Assembly (NCBI RefSeq): GCF_015602705.1
Contig: NZ_CP059081.1
Span: 2,117,702 to 2,181,701 of the forward strand
From: Acinetobacter lwoffii
GTDB taxonomy: Bacteria; Pseudomonadota; Gammaproteobacteria; Pseudomonadales; Moraxellaceae
DNA length: 64,000 bases
Reading direction: 5' to 3'
Both the position numbers and the translations under genes were made by a program. Below, in pieces: positions 45,536-54,864 of this stretch. Positions within the stretch are counted from its first letter, which is position 1. The number at the start of each line of letters is the position of its first letter. Below the pieces are notes generated by a model. That model was not told the origin of the DNA, ran no database searches, and worked only from the letters and a program-made list of their open reading frames with translations.

Positions 45536-46675
45536 TTGAATTTTTACAGTCTACTCGTGCCCAGCATCATGTCGAGCCTGGGGATCATCACGCTGAGTAT
45601 TTCCTATTATAAAGGCTTACCTAATTATTTAAGATCTTATGCTTATGCACTGATTCTGATTGGCGTAACGATATTACTCAATACCGTTTTATCTGCAGCA
45701 GTTTTAGTTGAAATCTCCAGTTTCATTGCTGCTCTTTACTTCTTGTCCTGTACCTTTCACAGCAAAGCCATTTATGAGCGTTTAAAAATCGACTATGTAT
45801 GGCCAAACTATATTTACCTGATTGCCTTGGGTGCGTTTGGCATTTACTACTTTACCCAAGTGACTGCTGACCAGACTGCCCGTTTGCTGATTATTGGTAG
45901 CATTACTGCGGCAATTTATTTGCACCGCCCGATTGCCTTTATTCGGACGAGTACACGCTTACGTATCGACAGTTACCTGAAAATTTTTACCCTCGCGACC
46001 GCGTTCATCATCATGGGTCGTGCCTTGCTATTCTCTGTTTTACTTGAGGATCAGGGATTTGTCGCCCATTACGAACCGGCATGGGCATTTACGCAGCTGC
46101 TCCTGCTGTTGATTGATCTGATCTTTTTAGGTTTATTCATTGGCTGTGCAATTTTGGATCTGGTGCGAAAGTTGCAACGGGAGCGCCATCACGACCCGCT
46201 GACCGGATTATTAAACCGTCGTGGCTTTGAAGCCTATATTCAAAAAATAGATCCCAATCCCGCCTTACAGCATGCAGTTTTGATGGCAGATCTAGATCAT
46301 TTCAAAGCCGTTAATGATCGTTATGGACATCAGGTCGGTGATCTGGTTTTACAACATATCAGTCAGATATTTAAAGCCAATATTCGGGACAAAGACCAAG
46401 TGTCACGTATTGGTGGTGAAGAGTTTCTGCTCGTCTTGCATGACATTCAAAAAGATGCCGCCTTTAAAATTGCTGAACGGATCCGGTTACAGCTTGAAGA
46501 AACCCCATTACATCATGAACAGCAGCATATTTACCTGACTATCAGTATCGGAGTCAGCTTCTTCAATCATCCTAATCAGATTAAAGAAGCCACTTTAGCG
46601 GCTGATCATGCCATGTATCAGGCCAAACAGATGGGCCGTAATCAGGTTCAATTCGCTCAAGAGAAAATTGCCTGA
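45536..46675 (+). CDS. Membrane-bound GGDEF diguanylate cyclase
   Basis: 379 residues from a TTG start preceded by CGGA; the first ATG is 11 codons later and would cut into the first membrane helix. Six or seven hydrophobic segments fill residues 5-215. The GGDEF domain (about 220-375) begins DPLTGLLNRRGFEAY and carries an intact GGEEF active site (293-297), so it should make cyclic di-GMP from two GTP. An RxxD inhibitory site (Arg284-Asp287) lies five residues before it, predicting product feedback inhibition. There is no EAL domain. It probably affects biofilm or adhesion, but the signal sensed is unknown. Confidence 0.9.
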   Translation: MNFYSLLVPSIMSSLGIITLSISYYKGLPNYLRSYAYALILIGVTILLNTVLSAAVLVEISSFIAALYFLSCTFHSKAIYERLKIDYVWPNYIYLIALGAFGIYYFTQVTADQTARLLIIGSITAAIYLHRPIAFIRTSTRLRIDSYLKIFTLATAFIIMGRALLFSVLLEDQGFVAHYEPAWAFTQLLLLLIDLIFLGLFIGCAILDLVRKLQRERHHDPLTGLLNRRGFEAYIQKIDPNPALQHAVLMADLDHFKAVNDRYGHQVGDLVLQHISQIFKANIRDKDQVSRIGGEEFLLVLHDIQKDAAFKIAERIRLQLEETPLHHEQQHIYLTISIGVSFFNHPNQIKEATLAADHAMYQAKQMGRNQVQFAQEKIA

Positions 46676-46697
46676 ATTTGATAAAACTTTAAATCTC

Positions 46698-47504
46698 TTA
46701 TTTCACCTTGGTCTTGCGAATCATTTTGTACAGCACCTTGGGGGAAATACGTGAAACTAGCACACCAAGTTTTTCTTTCTTTCCGCCAATCACGATATAT
46801 TCTTCGCCGCACTGCAAGGCTTGTACGCTTTGACGGGCAAAATCTTCTGCCGACAGACCATTTTCAATCGCTTCATCCTGCTTGGCTTGTGGCTTGCCTT
46901 CCCCATTTAAAGCATTAAACGACACATTGGTTTGAACAAAGCCCGGGAATATCACTGAGACCTGAACGCCCTGATCAGCAACTTCAGCACGTAAACTATT
47001 GGCCCACATATGAATCGCTGCTTTGGCTGCTGAATAGGAGGCGCGATACTGGGTGCCAAGCAAACCTGCCACACTGGAAATAAACACGATACGACCTGTT
47101 TTTTGTGCCAGAAAGGTCGGTAATACCATTTTGGTGAGAAACACCTGCGAGAAATAATCCACTTCCATAATGGCACGTTCAGTCTGCATGGTGGTGTCCT
47201 GAATCAAAGCACGTTGACTCAGCCCAGCATTATTAATCAGCCAGTCGATCCGGCCTTTTTGTTGCAAAACCTGTTCATAAGCATGACGAACCTGACTTTC
47301 ATCTGTGATATCGGCAATGACTGAAATATGCTGATCTGCATTGGTGAGACTTTGGCGAACATTTTCCAGTTCTGCATGCCGGCGTGCAGTCAGTACCACC
47401 TGGGCTCCGAGTTCAGCACATTGCTGGGCAATCGCCTTGCCAATCCCTGAAGATGCGCCGGTAATCCAGACCACTTTTCCATTTAAGTCTTCAACTTTCG
47501 CCAT
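46698..47504 (-). CDS. Short-chain dehydrogenase/reductase
   Basis: 268 residues, a classical SDR. The cofactor motif is WITGASSGIGKAIA (13-26), the structural motif LINNAGLSQRA (about 88-98), the catalytic Ser lies in VFISSVAGLLG and the Tyr-x-x-x-Lys in YSAAKAAIH (about 155-163). A C-terminal basic tail (KMIRKTKVK) and the overall pattern resemble the DHRS7-like or YqjQ group. The substrate is unknown. It follows the 223-residue unknown gene by 20 bases on the same strand, suggesting an operon. Confidence 0.92.
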   Translation of the reverse strand: MAKVEDLNGKVVWITGASSGIGKAIAQQCAELGAQVVLTARRHAELENVRQSLTNADQHISVIADITDESQVRHAYEQVLQQKGRIDWLINNAGLSQRALIQDTTMQTERAIMEVDYFSQVFLTKMVLPTFLAQKTGRIVFISSVAGLLGTQYRASYSAAKAAIHMWANSLRAEVADQGVQVSVIFPGFVQTNVSFNALNGEGKPQAKQDEAIENGLSAEDFARQSVQALQCGEEYIVIGGKKEKLGVLVSRISPKVLYKMIRKTKVK

Positions 47505-47524
47505 GAAATCCTCTTTCCCTTGTT

Positions 47525-48196
47525 TTAATGAATATGTTGCTGCATTTCATCTTCCAGAAATGCCAGCAAATGCTCAAAATAATAACTCATCGTATCGGCA
47601 TCATAGATGCTACCGAGCTTGTCAAAACGTTTATAGCCTAACTGGGTGGTTAAATGAATCACCCCATTCAAGGTTTTATCGACCACCACATTAAATTTCA
47701 ACATTTTTTTCGGTTCACGGATCAGATGTGTTACCCCTTGATCGACCACCTGAGTAAAGGCTTTTAAAGCGGGTGATACATATTGATGATTACCATTTTT
47801 CATCTGGTCAATACAGCCGAGCAACTCCATCACCAGCAATTTTTCCACCGGATATCGAACAAAAGCATCACCTTGATGCTCATAGGTCATGCGATGCAAA
47901 TAGTTCACCATAGGCATCAGACGCTCATTGCCAAACAACGAAACCGACCACGGCATATATTTACGGGTGTTATGCATAATCTGCTGAATCACTTTTTCGG
48001 ACTCGCTGTCCGGTGAATTGGCCAACTGCACCACCTGACCAAAAATCTGGTCAATAATTTCACAGGCCATATCGGCCAGATTTTCACCTAAGGGTCTGGC
48101 AAGACTGTCTCGCTCGCCGGCATTTAATCTGGAATGAAGGTCTTTAAAGCGCTGATGGGTTTCGGGTTGAAGCTTCAGGGAAATGTTATAGCTCAT
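47525..48196 (-). CDS. Conserved protein of unknown function
   Basis: 223 residues from the ATG at 48196, preceded by AAGGA at 7 bases; the frame extends 25 codons upstream without a ribosome site. It is soluble and mostly helical, with a conserved-looking N terminus (MSYNISLKLQPETHQRFKDL) and internal blocks YMPWSVSLFGNERLMPMVNY and FNVVVDKTLNGVIHLTTQLG. I recognise no family or catalytic residues. It is probably co-transcribed with the downstream short-chain dehydrogenase and is divergent from valS. Confidence 0.65.
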   Translation of the reverse strand: MSYNISLKLQPETHQRFKDLHSRLNAGERDSLARPLGENLADMACEIIDQIFGQVVQLANSPDSESEKVIQQIMHNTRKYMPWSVSLFGNERLMPMVNYLHRMTYEHQGDAFVRYPVEKLLVMELLGCIDQMKNGNHQYVSPALKAFTQVVDQGVTHLIREPKKMLKFNVVVDKTLNGVIHLTTQLGYKRFDKLGSIYDADTMSYYFEHLLAFLEDEMQQHIH

Positions 48197-48371
48197 CTTA
48201 TTATCCTTTTTGATATGCTGCGATGAGTCGCGTTTTTTTATCAATCTATCATACGATGAGTTGCTATACATGCCAATTGGCTAAAGTTTGCATTTGGTTA
48301 AGCTGCCGCATGCACTATTTTTTTTGCTACAATAGATCCAATTTTTCATTCACTTTTGATCTGTTTAGACT

Positions 48372-51266
48372 ATGACTGACTCAGCGCAAAATATCGCGAC
48401 AACCTACGATCCGACCGAGATCGAGAAAAAATGGTACCAAACTTGGGAAGAGCGTGGTTACTTTAAGCCGTCTGAAAAAGGCGAATCTTTCTGTATCATG
48501 ATTCCGCCACCAAACGTCACTGGTAGCCTGCACATGGGTCATGGTTTCAACAATGCCATCATGGATGCCTTGACGCGTTTCAACCGTATGTCTGGTAAAA
48601 ATACGCTTTGGCAACCGGGTACTGACCACGCAGGTATTGCAACGCAAATGGTGGTTGAGCGTCAGCTAGGTGCACAAGGGGTTAGCCGTCATGACCTGGG
48701 TCGTGAAAAGTTCATCGAAAAAGTCTGGGAATGGAAAGAACAGTCTGGCGGTAACATTACCCGTCAAATCCGTCGCTTAGGTTCTTCGGTTGACTGGTCA
48801 CGTGAACGCTTCACGATGGATGATGGTTTATCAAACGCAGTAAAAGAAGTGTTTGTAAAACTTCACGAAGAAGGCCTGATCTACCGCGGCAAACGTCTGG
48901 TGAACTGGGATCCAAAACTGCAAACTGCCCTTTCTGACCTGGAAGTTGAGTCTGATAAAGAAGAAGCAGGTTCACTCTGGCACTTCAAATACTTCTTTGA
49001 AGACAAATCATTGCGCACGCATGATGGTAAAGATCACATCGTAGTAGCTACAACACGTCCTGAAACACTACTTGGTGATACAGCTGTTGCCGTTGCACTT
49101 GATGATGAACGTTATGCTGCGCTTGTTGGCAAAAACATCATCCTGCCAATCACTGGTCGTGCGGTTCCAATCGTTAAAGACGAATATGTCGATAAAGAAT
49201 TCGGTACAGGCTGTGTGAAAATCACCCCTGCGCATGACTTCAATGACTATGAAGTAGGTAAACGTTGCGAATTGCCAATCATCAACATCTTCAACAAAAA
49301 TGCTGAAGTTCTTGCTGAGTTTGAATACATCGCGAAAGCGGGCGAACAAATTTCTAAAACCATCCCTGCACCTGCGGACTACATTGGTTTAGAACGTTTT
49401 GAAGCACGTAAAAAACTGGTTGAACAAGCAGAAGCTGAAGGCTGGTTAGACCAAATCCAACCTTATACATTGAAACCCCCTCGCGGTGACCGTTCAGGCG
49501 TGATCGTTGAGCCGTTATTAACAGACCAATGGTATGTAAAAATCGCGCCTCTTGCGAAACCTGCCATTGAAGCGGTTCAAGACGGTCGTATCAAGTTCGT
49601 ACCTGAGCAGTACAGCAACATGTACATGGCGTGGATGAACAACATCCAAGACTGGTGTATCTCGCGTCAATTATGGTGGGGTCACCGTATCCCTGCTTGG
49701 TACGATGCGGAAGGCAGTGTTTATGTTGGTCGTGACGAAGCTGAAGTTCGGGCGAAAAACAATATTCCTGCCGATGTTCAATTGAACCAAGACGAAGACG
49801 TACTGGATACATGGTTCTCTTCAGGTCTCTGGACATTCTCAACCTTAGGTTGGACTGGCGACGAAGCAAAAGACAAAGAAAACTACTTCCTGAATACCTT
49901 CCACCCGACAGAGGTACTGGTAACCGGTTTTGACATCATCTTCTTCTGGGTTGCCCGCATGATCATGCTGACCATGCACTTCATGAAGAATGAAGATGGT
50001 ACGCCTCAAGTGCCGTTCAAGACTGTGTACGTTCACGGTCTGGTACGTGATGGCGAAGGTCAGAAGATGTCTAAATCGAAGGGTAACGTGCTTGACCCAT
50101 TAGACTTGATTGATGGTGTGGATCTTGAAACTTTAGTACAAAAACGTACCACAGGTTTGATGAACCCGAAACAGGCAGCGAAGATTGAAAAATCAACCCG
50201 TAAAGAATTCCCTGAAGGAATTCAGTCTTACGGTACCGATGCAGTTCGTTTCACCTTCTGTGCGCTTGCCAATACTGGTCGTGACATCAAGTTCGACATG
50301 AAACGTGTTGAAGGCTACCGTAACTTTGCCAACAAAATCTGGAACGCAACGCGTTTCGTGATGATGAATGTCGAAGGTCAAACGATTGGTTCAGAAGCAC
50401 GTCAAGACCTTTGGGAGTTGCCTGAACAATGGATCGTAAGCCGTCTGCAAAAAGCGGAACAAGCGGTGCAAACAGCATTTGCAACCTACCGTTTAGACCT
50501 AGCTGCGCAAGCGATTTATGAATTCATCTGGAATGAATACTGTGACTGGTATGTTGAGTTAACCAAACCGGTTCTGAACGATGAAAATGTGTCTGAAGAG
50601 CGTAAAGCTGAAGTACGTCGTGTTCTTCTTTCGGTAATGGAAGCGTCTTTACGTTTAGCTCATCCGTTAATGCCGTATTTGACAGAAGAAATCTGGCAAA
50701 CACTTGCGCCGAAACTTGGCATCACTGGCGAAACTATTATGTTGGCGCCGTACCCTGTTGCTGAGCAAGCATTGATGAATGACCAGGCTGAAGCAGACAT
50801 GCAATGGCTGCAAGGTTTGATTGGTGCGGTACGTAACATCCGTGGTGAGATGGGTCTAGGTAATGCTCGTTTGTTGCCTGTTCTTTTGCAAAATACCACT
50901 GATGCTGAAAAAGCACAGATCACACGTATTGAAGCATTGTTCAAAGCATTGGCAAAAGTTGAAAGCATTACTTTCCTTGCTGATGGCGAACAACCACCAT
51001 TGTCTTCTTCATCTGTCGTTGGTCACGTGTCTGTATACGTTCCAATGAAGGGTTTAATTGACCCGAAAGCGGAATTGGGTCGTCTTCAAAAAGACTTAGA
51101 CAAGGTTCAAAAGCAACATGACCAAATTGCAACTAAGCTCTCTAACGAAGGTTTTGTGGCAAAAGCACCTGCAGCTGTGGTTGAAGGTGAGAAAGTGAAA
51201 CTTGCTGAGTTTGCTGATCAGTTAGCGAAGATTAAAGCGAATATGGAGCAAATTGCAGCGCTTTAA
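48372..51266 (+). CDS. valS: Valyl-tRNA synthetase
   Basis: 964 residues, standard length. It charges tRNA-Val and edits misactivated threonine. The HIGH motif is in [15 protein letters not shown] (about 46-60), and KMSKS is in [14 protein letters not shown] (about 563-576). The editing (CP1) domain includes [18 protein letters not shown] and [15 protein letters not shown]-terminal coiled-coil (about 900-964) reads [20 protein letters not shown]. No ribosome site is prominent before the ATG. It is followed by a hairpin overlapping the accessory SIR2-type gene's probable promoter. Confidence 0.97.
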   Translation: MTDSAQNIATTYDPTEIEKKWYQTWEERGYFKPSEKGESFCIMIPPPNVTGSLHMGHGFNNAIMDALTRFNRMSGKNTLWQPGTDHAGIATQMVVERQLGAQGVSRHDLGREKFIEKVWEWKEQSGGNITRQIRRLGSSVDWSRERFTMDDGLSNAVKEVFVKLHEEGLIYRGKRLVNWDPKLQTALSDLEVESDKEEAGSLWHFKYFFEDKSLRTHDGKDHIVVATTRPETLLGDTAVAVALDDERYAALVGKNIILPITGRAVPIVKDEYVDKEFGTGCVKITPAHDFNDYEVGKRCELPIINIFNKNAEVLAEFEYIAKAGEQISKTIPAPADYIGLERFEARKKLVEQAEAEGWLDQIQPYTLKPPRGDRSGVIVEPLLTDQWYVKIAPLAKPAIEAVQDGRIKFVPEQYSNMYMAWMNNIQDWCISRQLWWGHRIPAWYDAEGSVYVGRDEAEVRAKNNIPADVQLNQDEDVLDTWFSSGLWTFSTLGWTGDEAKDKENYFLNTFHPTEVLVTGFDIIFFWVARMIMLTMHFMKNEDGTPQVPFKTVYVHGLVRDGEGQKMSKSKGNVLDPLDLIDGVDLETLVQKRTTGLMNPKQAAKIEKSTRKEFPEGIQSYGTDAVRFTFCALANTGRDIKFDMKRVEGYRNFANKIWNATRFVMMNVEGQTIGSEARQDLWELPEQWIVSRLQKAEQAVQTAFATYRLDLAAQAIYEFIWNEYCDWYVELTKPVLNDENVSEERKAEVRRVLLSVMEASLRLAHPLMPYLTEEIWQTLAPKLGITGETIMLAPYPVAEQALMNDQAEADMQWLQGLIGAVRNIRGEMGLGNARLLPVLLQNTTDAEKAQITRIEALFKALAKVESITFLADGEQPPLSSSSVVGHVSVYVPMKGLIDPKAELGRLQKDLDKVQKQHDQIATKLSNEGFVAKAPAAVVEGEKVKLAEFADQLAKIKANMEQIAAL

Positions 51267-51270
51267 TGTG

Positions 51271-51300
51271 TTGTTAGTTTGATCTAATTTGTAGTATAAA
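51271..51300 (+). promoter_or_regulatory. Possible promoter of the SIR2-type gene
   Basis: TTGTTA (51271-51276), 18-base spacer, TATAAA (51295-51300). The start point would fall in the valS terminator hairpin, about 28 bases before the gene's ATG. Confidence 0.35.
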
Positions 51301-51325
51301 GGGCTGATTATTCAGCCCTTTATTA
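51298..51325 (+). terminator. Terminator of valS
   Basis: AAAGGGCTGA / TCAGCCCTTT hairpin followed by a T/A-rich run, about 30 bases past the valS stop. Confidence 0.75.
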
Positions 51326-51335
51326 TTAATGTTTT

Positions 51336-53018
51336 ATGACAAATAAATATATAGAATACTTTCCTAAACCATTCTTAGAAGATTTAATTGAAGGTCATGT
51401 ATTCCCAATCATTGGGGCTGGTTTTTCACGTAATGCAAAAAGTGATGACGACAGACCGAGTCTAGACTGGGATGAATTAGGTCGCTACTTTGCAAAGGAT
51501 ATAGTTCACTATACTTATAATGGAGCTATAGATGCTATTTCTGCTTTTGAATATGAATATTCTCGTTCAAAACTCATTGAAAAAATGTATCAAGCATTGA
51601 AAATTGGCACAATACATCCCGATGAAGCACATAAATCTTTTGCTAAACTTCCATTTCAGCTAATAGCCACCACAAATTTTGATTATCTATTAGAAGAATC
51701 ATATCTTCAATCTGGTAATAAATTTTGCCGTACGATTATTGATGAAGAACAACTTCCTATTATCAACAATAATCCGAAACATTTAAATTTACTAAAAATA
51801 CATGGTGATCTTAGCCATCCTTCTAGACTTGTAGCAACAGAAGAAGACTATGATTCATTCATTAGTAATTTCCCAATGCTTGCCACATTTATTACTAATT
51901 TATTTATATCTAAAACTGTATTATTCATTGGCTATAGCGTAGACGATAATGATATTAGACAATTATTTCAAATGATAAAAAATAGACTTGGAAAATTAAA
52001 AAGAAAAGCATATACAATTAGAATTAACTCTTCTATTCAAGAAATAAATAGATTTTCTCGAAGATGAATTAATGTAATCAATATCCCAATAGCTAAAAAA
52101 GATATTGATTATAATAAGGTTTTTTCAAATATCTTTGAGGAGTTAAATGATTACTGGCTAAAAAATATGCCAACAAATGCTACGGAGGAGGAATCTGAAC
52201 TTGACTTAACTCTCTCCAATATTTCATCAAATAGAACAAATAGATTGTGTTTTTTCTCAATCGACGCAGCAAAACTTCCATATTATAAATCGAATTTATT
52301 TCCAATATTTTATAAATATGGATTTACAGCTGTTTCAATAGATAATTTTGTAGATAATACAGAAAACTATCTCGCAAGAATAAAGAAATTAATCGATACA
52401 TCGAATACTTGTATCGTAGATCTTACATCCAAATCTAAATATGTATTATCTGAAGCCAATATAATATTTAATAAGTTTTTACATTCTAACGAAAATTTTA
52501 ATATTATTATCATTAAAGATAAAAATGACTTTTTTTCAAATAATCATCCAATTTATAAAATGATTTTAGACCAAAAAATTTCAAAAACTAAATCAAGTAG
52601 GATTCATATTATTGATTTTGATACTAAGTTACATAATATTGATATTGAAAATTTAGAAAATGTAGTTAAAGAACTTTCAATTAAAATCTATGCAAAATTC
52701 GATCAAGAGACGAATTTACTACTTGAAAACAATCAATATGAGACTGCTCTTCTTACAGGATTTATTTCTCTAGAAAAAGCTCTTCGTAGTTTTTTCCCTG
52801 AACAAAAAATGTATTCACCATTAAAAATTTTTCAAATTCTATTTGATGACAAATTAATTAATCAGGAAGAATATCAAGTTTTGAATCATGCTCGAATAAT
52901 TAGAAATACGATTGTACACGGCGATTCTACTGTAGGTATTGACAAGAATACTGTCATTATTTTTCTTGAGTTATTTGAAAAAATAAAGTCTAAAATTTAT
53001 GAAAAAGTTGAAAAATAA
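51336..53018 (+). pseudogene. SIR2 / TIR-like / HEPN defence-type gene interrupted by an in-frame TGA
   Basis: One reading frame of 560 codons with a single TGA at codon 244 (52065-52067); there is no frame change and the sequence after it still codes. Codons 1-243 are a SIR2_2 domain, a predicted NAD-consuming fold: IIGAGFSRN, TTNFDYLLE, KIHGDLSHP with the catalytic His, FIGYSVDDNDIRQLF. Residues about 300-450 look like a TIR or deoxyribosyltransferase fold (NTCIVDLTSKSKYVLSEAN). The C-terminal part has RNTIVH (Arg523 to His528), an Rx4H HEPN signature. The junction reads SRR-stop-INVI; a GGA (Gly) to TGA change fits the family pattern RRGI. It is very AT-rich. Residual products could be a SIR2-only protein and, from Met278, a 283-residue TIR-like/HEPN protein. 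Confidence 0.8.
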
Positions 53019-53020
53019 TA

Positions 53021-53065
53021 TTTCCCTATCTCTAACCCTCTCCCCGAGGGAGAAGGAATTTTCCA
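53021..53065 (+). repeat. Family B palindromic repeat unit abutting the DUF559 stop
   Basis: TTTCCCTATCTCTAACCC tail, hairpin CTCTCCC / GGGAGAAGG, then AATTTTCCATTATT. The DUF559 gene's stop codon (TTA at 53066-53068) follows at once and is part of a CATTATTxATT stretch also seen after the hairpin at 53481-53593. Confidence 0.72.
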
Positions 53066-53437
53066 TTATTGATTTGCTTTCAACTCAAGGCATATATTCC
53101 ATAAATCCTGCAACACCACATCCATCCGCCCCAACACATCATGATTCCAATACCGAACCACCGTTAAACCCAAAGCCTCTAAAAACTTTGTTCGCTCTGC
53201 ATCATAGTCAATCGCATCATCCGTTCCATGCGGACTACCATCTAACTCAATCACTAAACCAATTTCATGACAGTAAAAATCCACAATATAAGGTTTGATC
53301 ACATGCTGACGACGGAATTTAAGATTCATAAAACGCTTGGCACGTAAAATTTGCCATATGAAGTGTTCTGCATCGGTGGCAGTGTGGCGCATGGATTTGG
53401 CGAATTCTAATAGCTGGGGATCGAATTTTTTATTCAT
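53066..53437 (-). CDS. DUF559 protein, Vsr-like PD-(D/E)XK nuclease fold (copy 2)
   Basis: 123 residues, a paralogue of the gene at 41.4 kb. The start signature is TATDAEHFIWQILRAKRF, the core is YIVDFYC (Asp53) and LVIELDGSPHG (Glu64, Asp66, His70), followed by LGLTVVRYWNHDVLGRMD. All presumed catalytic residues are kept. It is bracketed by family B palindromic units (53021-53065 at its 3' end, 53481-53676 upstream), while copy 1 is bracketed by family A units. It lies convergently against the broken SIR2-type gene. No strong ribosome site is visible. Confidence 0.85.
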   Translation of the reverse strand: MNKKFDPQLLEFAKSMRHTATDAEHFIWQILRAKRFMNLKFRRQHVIKPYIVDFYCHEIGLVIELDGSPHGTDDAIDYDAERTKFLEALGLTVVRYWNHDVLGRMDVVLQDLWNICLELKANQ

Positions 53438-53480
53438 AGGCTTATGTTTTTATTATTTTCTTTAGATTATCAAATTTTAT

Positions 53481-53593
53481 AACCTCTCCCTAGCCCTCTC
53501 CTAAAAGGAGAGGGAACGTTCATTATTAAATTAATTGATGGCATCTAATCAGTTACGACTCCCTCTCCCTCTGGGAGAGGATTAGGGAGAGGT
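53481..53593. repeat. Family B repeat doublet upstream of DUF559 copy 2
   Basis: Unit 1: AACCTCTCCCTAGCCCTC, TCC, loop, GGAGAGGG. Unit 2 is inverted: CCCTCTCCCTCTGGGAGAGG then ATTAGGGAGAGGT. They are separated by about 45 AT-rich bases. The outer ends AACCTCTCCCTA / TAGGGAGAGGT are perfect inverted repeats of 11 bases. Confidence 0.8.
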
Positions 53594-53604
53594 GAATCTT
53601 AAAA

Positions 53605-53676
53605 TAGCCCTCACCCTTGCGCACTCAGAATATATTCTGAGGATGCTCATCTCCTACAAGGAGAGAGAATTTTCAT
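53605..53676 (+). repeat. Family B unit with an inserted 18-bp palindrome
   Basis: TAGCCCTCACCCTTGCG, then the perfect palindrome CTCAGAATATATTCTGAG (53624-53641), then CATCTCC, loop, GGAGAGAG and AATTTTCATTA. The flanks match the solo unit at 34004-34066, which carries a different insert at the same place. Confidence 0.7.
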
Positions 53677-53709
53677 TACTACATCTAGAGTTATTATACG
53701 AATAAGAGA

Positions 53710-54756
53710 TTAAAGCATCCCATGCCTTAAAAACATCTCCAAGCCACTTACCTTTTTGATATACATCAACCGTTCTTTTTCTACTTTAATCTGCTGTTTG
53801 ATGGCTGAAGTATCTTCATCAATCTGCTTATACAGGTCAGCAATTTGAACTTTCCCTTTCGCCTTTTTTACTGCAATTCTGGTTTTCGATGACCAGACCA
53901 ATCTATGAATCAATGTATTAATCTGCTCTTGTAATTTCTGGCTCTGTGCATCCAAAGCCAGTTGATAAAACTTGAGTTGTTCCGCATTTAAACCTTTTTT
54001 TGAAACATCCTGATCTTGCTCGATCTGCAATTGCATTCTCAGTAACGTAAACAGATCTTGCTCTGCATAAGCCTCATTGGCACGTTGCAATAATTCAGTT
54101 TTCTTGATTTTTTTGACATCGTTCACTTCACGGTCAGGGTGAATGATGGCAGCAATTTTTAAATATACGGTTTTCAATGACTGTTCTGCCGTCGCTGCTG
54201 CATGTTCCTGTTTTTCCTGCTGGCGTTTTAATCTGGCCTGCTCACGTGCCTGCTGAAAATGATCCGATTCCCATTCTTCAAATACTTCAGATGCCGCCTG
54301 ATCCGAAGCATTTTCTTCATCAAAAAATAGCTCTATATCCTCTATGCTTGGCTTTTTGTTTTTTCTGGCCTGCATATGTTCGATATGCTGTTGATAGTAA
54401 TTATAAATATCATCAACAATCTGCGCCTGTTGCTTTGATAAAGATTGAGAGTCTTTTAAATAGGTCGCAAGATACTGGATTTTGACATCCAGCTGCGTTG
54501 CCTCTGCCTTGGAAAATTCTGCCTCATGCAAATGCGTCCAGAGCTGTTCCAATTGCTGAAACAGCACTGCATGTAACTCATGATAGACCGGCATCAAGGT
54601 TTGACGGGTATATTGCTGAATCTGTTCCTGCGCCTGCTGCCACTGCTTCAGTTCAAGCTGCTGCTGTTCAATTTTATCAATCAGACGGTTCAGCTTTCTC
54701 TGCTGTGGTGAAAGCTCGGCATCTGGCTGAACAGTGGTTTTTAAATCAAAAGACAT
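53710..54756 (-). CDS. J-domain-like coiled-coil protein, function unknown
   Basis: 348 residues from the ATG at 54756; the frame opens six codons earlier at a TTG. Residues 15-135 are Gln/Glu/Leu-rich and strongly coiled-coil. Residues about 195-250 read VYLKIAAIIHPDREVNDVKK ... LLQRANEAYAEQDLFTLL, which fits a J domain: HPD is intact and helices before and after have the usual spacing. The C terminus is again helical and basic. J domains stimulate DnaK-type ATPases, and similar proteins are annotated as molecular chaperone DnaJ-like. The client is unknown. It is monocistronic. Confidence 0.75.
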   Translation of the reverse strand: MSFDLKTTVQPDAELSPQQRKLNRLIDKIEQQQLELKQWQQAQEQIQQYTRQTLMPVYHELHAVLFQQLEQLWTHLHEAEFSKAEATQLDVKIQYLATYLKDSQSLSKQQAQIVDDIYNYYQQHIEHMQARKNKKPSIEDIELFFDEENASDQAASEVFEEWESDHFQQAREQARLKRQQEKQEHAAATAEQSLKTVYLKIAAIIHPDREVNDVKKIKKTELLQRANEAYAEQDLFTLLRMQLQIEQDQDVSKKGLNAEQLKFYQLALDAQSQKLQEQINTLIHRLVWSSKTRIAVKKAKGKVQIADLYKQIDEDTSAIKQQIKVEKERLMYIKKVSGLEMFLRHGML

Positions 54757-54864
54757 GGCAAAGATGCAACGCAAATAAATGCTATTTTATCCCTAAAACT
54801 TTTGAGTGACTGCTGATTTACTGCAAATAAAAATGCAGACCGAAGTCTGCTTGATGGAAATCAA

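Noticed and set aside
49591..49869. Open frame antisense to valS
   Set aside because: Shadow of a highly conserved synthetase; Arg/Cys-rich composition typical of an antisense frame.
52065..52067. Selenocysteine or programmed readthrough at the in-frame TGA
   Set aside because: No selenocysteine insertion element is visible and SIR2 proteins are not known selenoproteins; a GGA to TGA point mutation is simpler.
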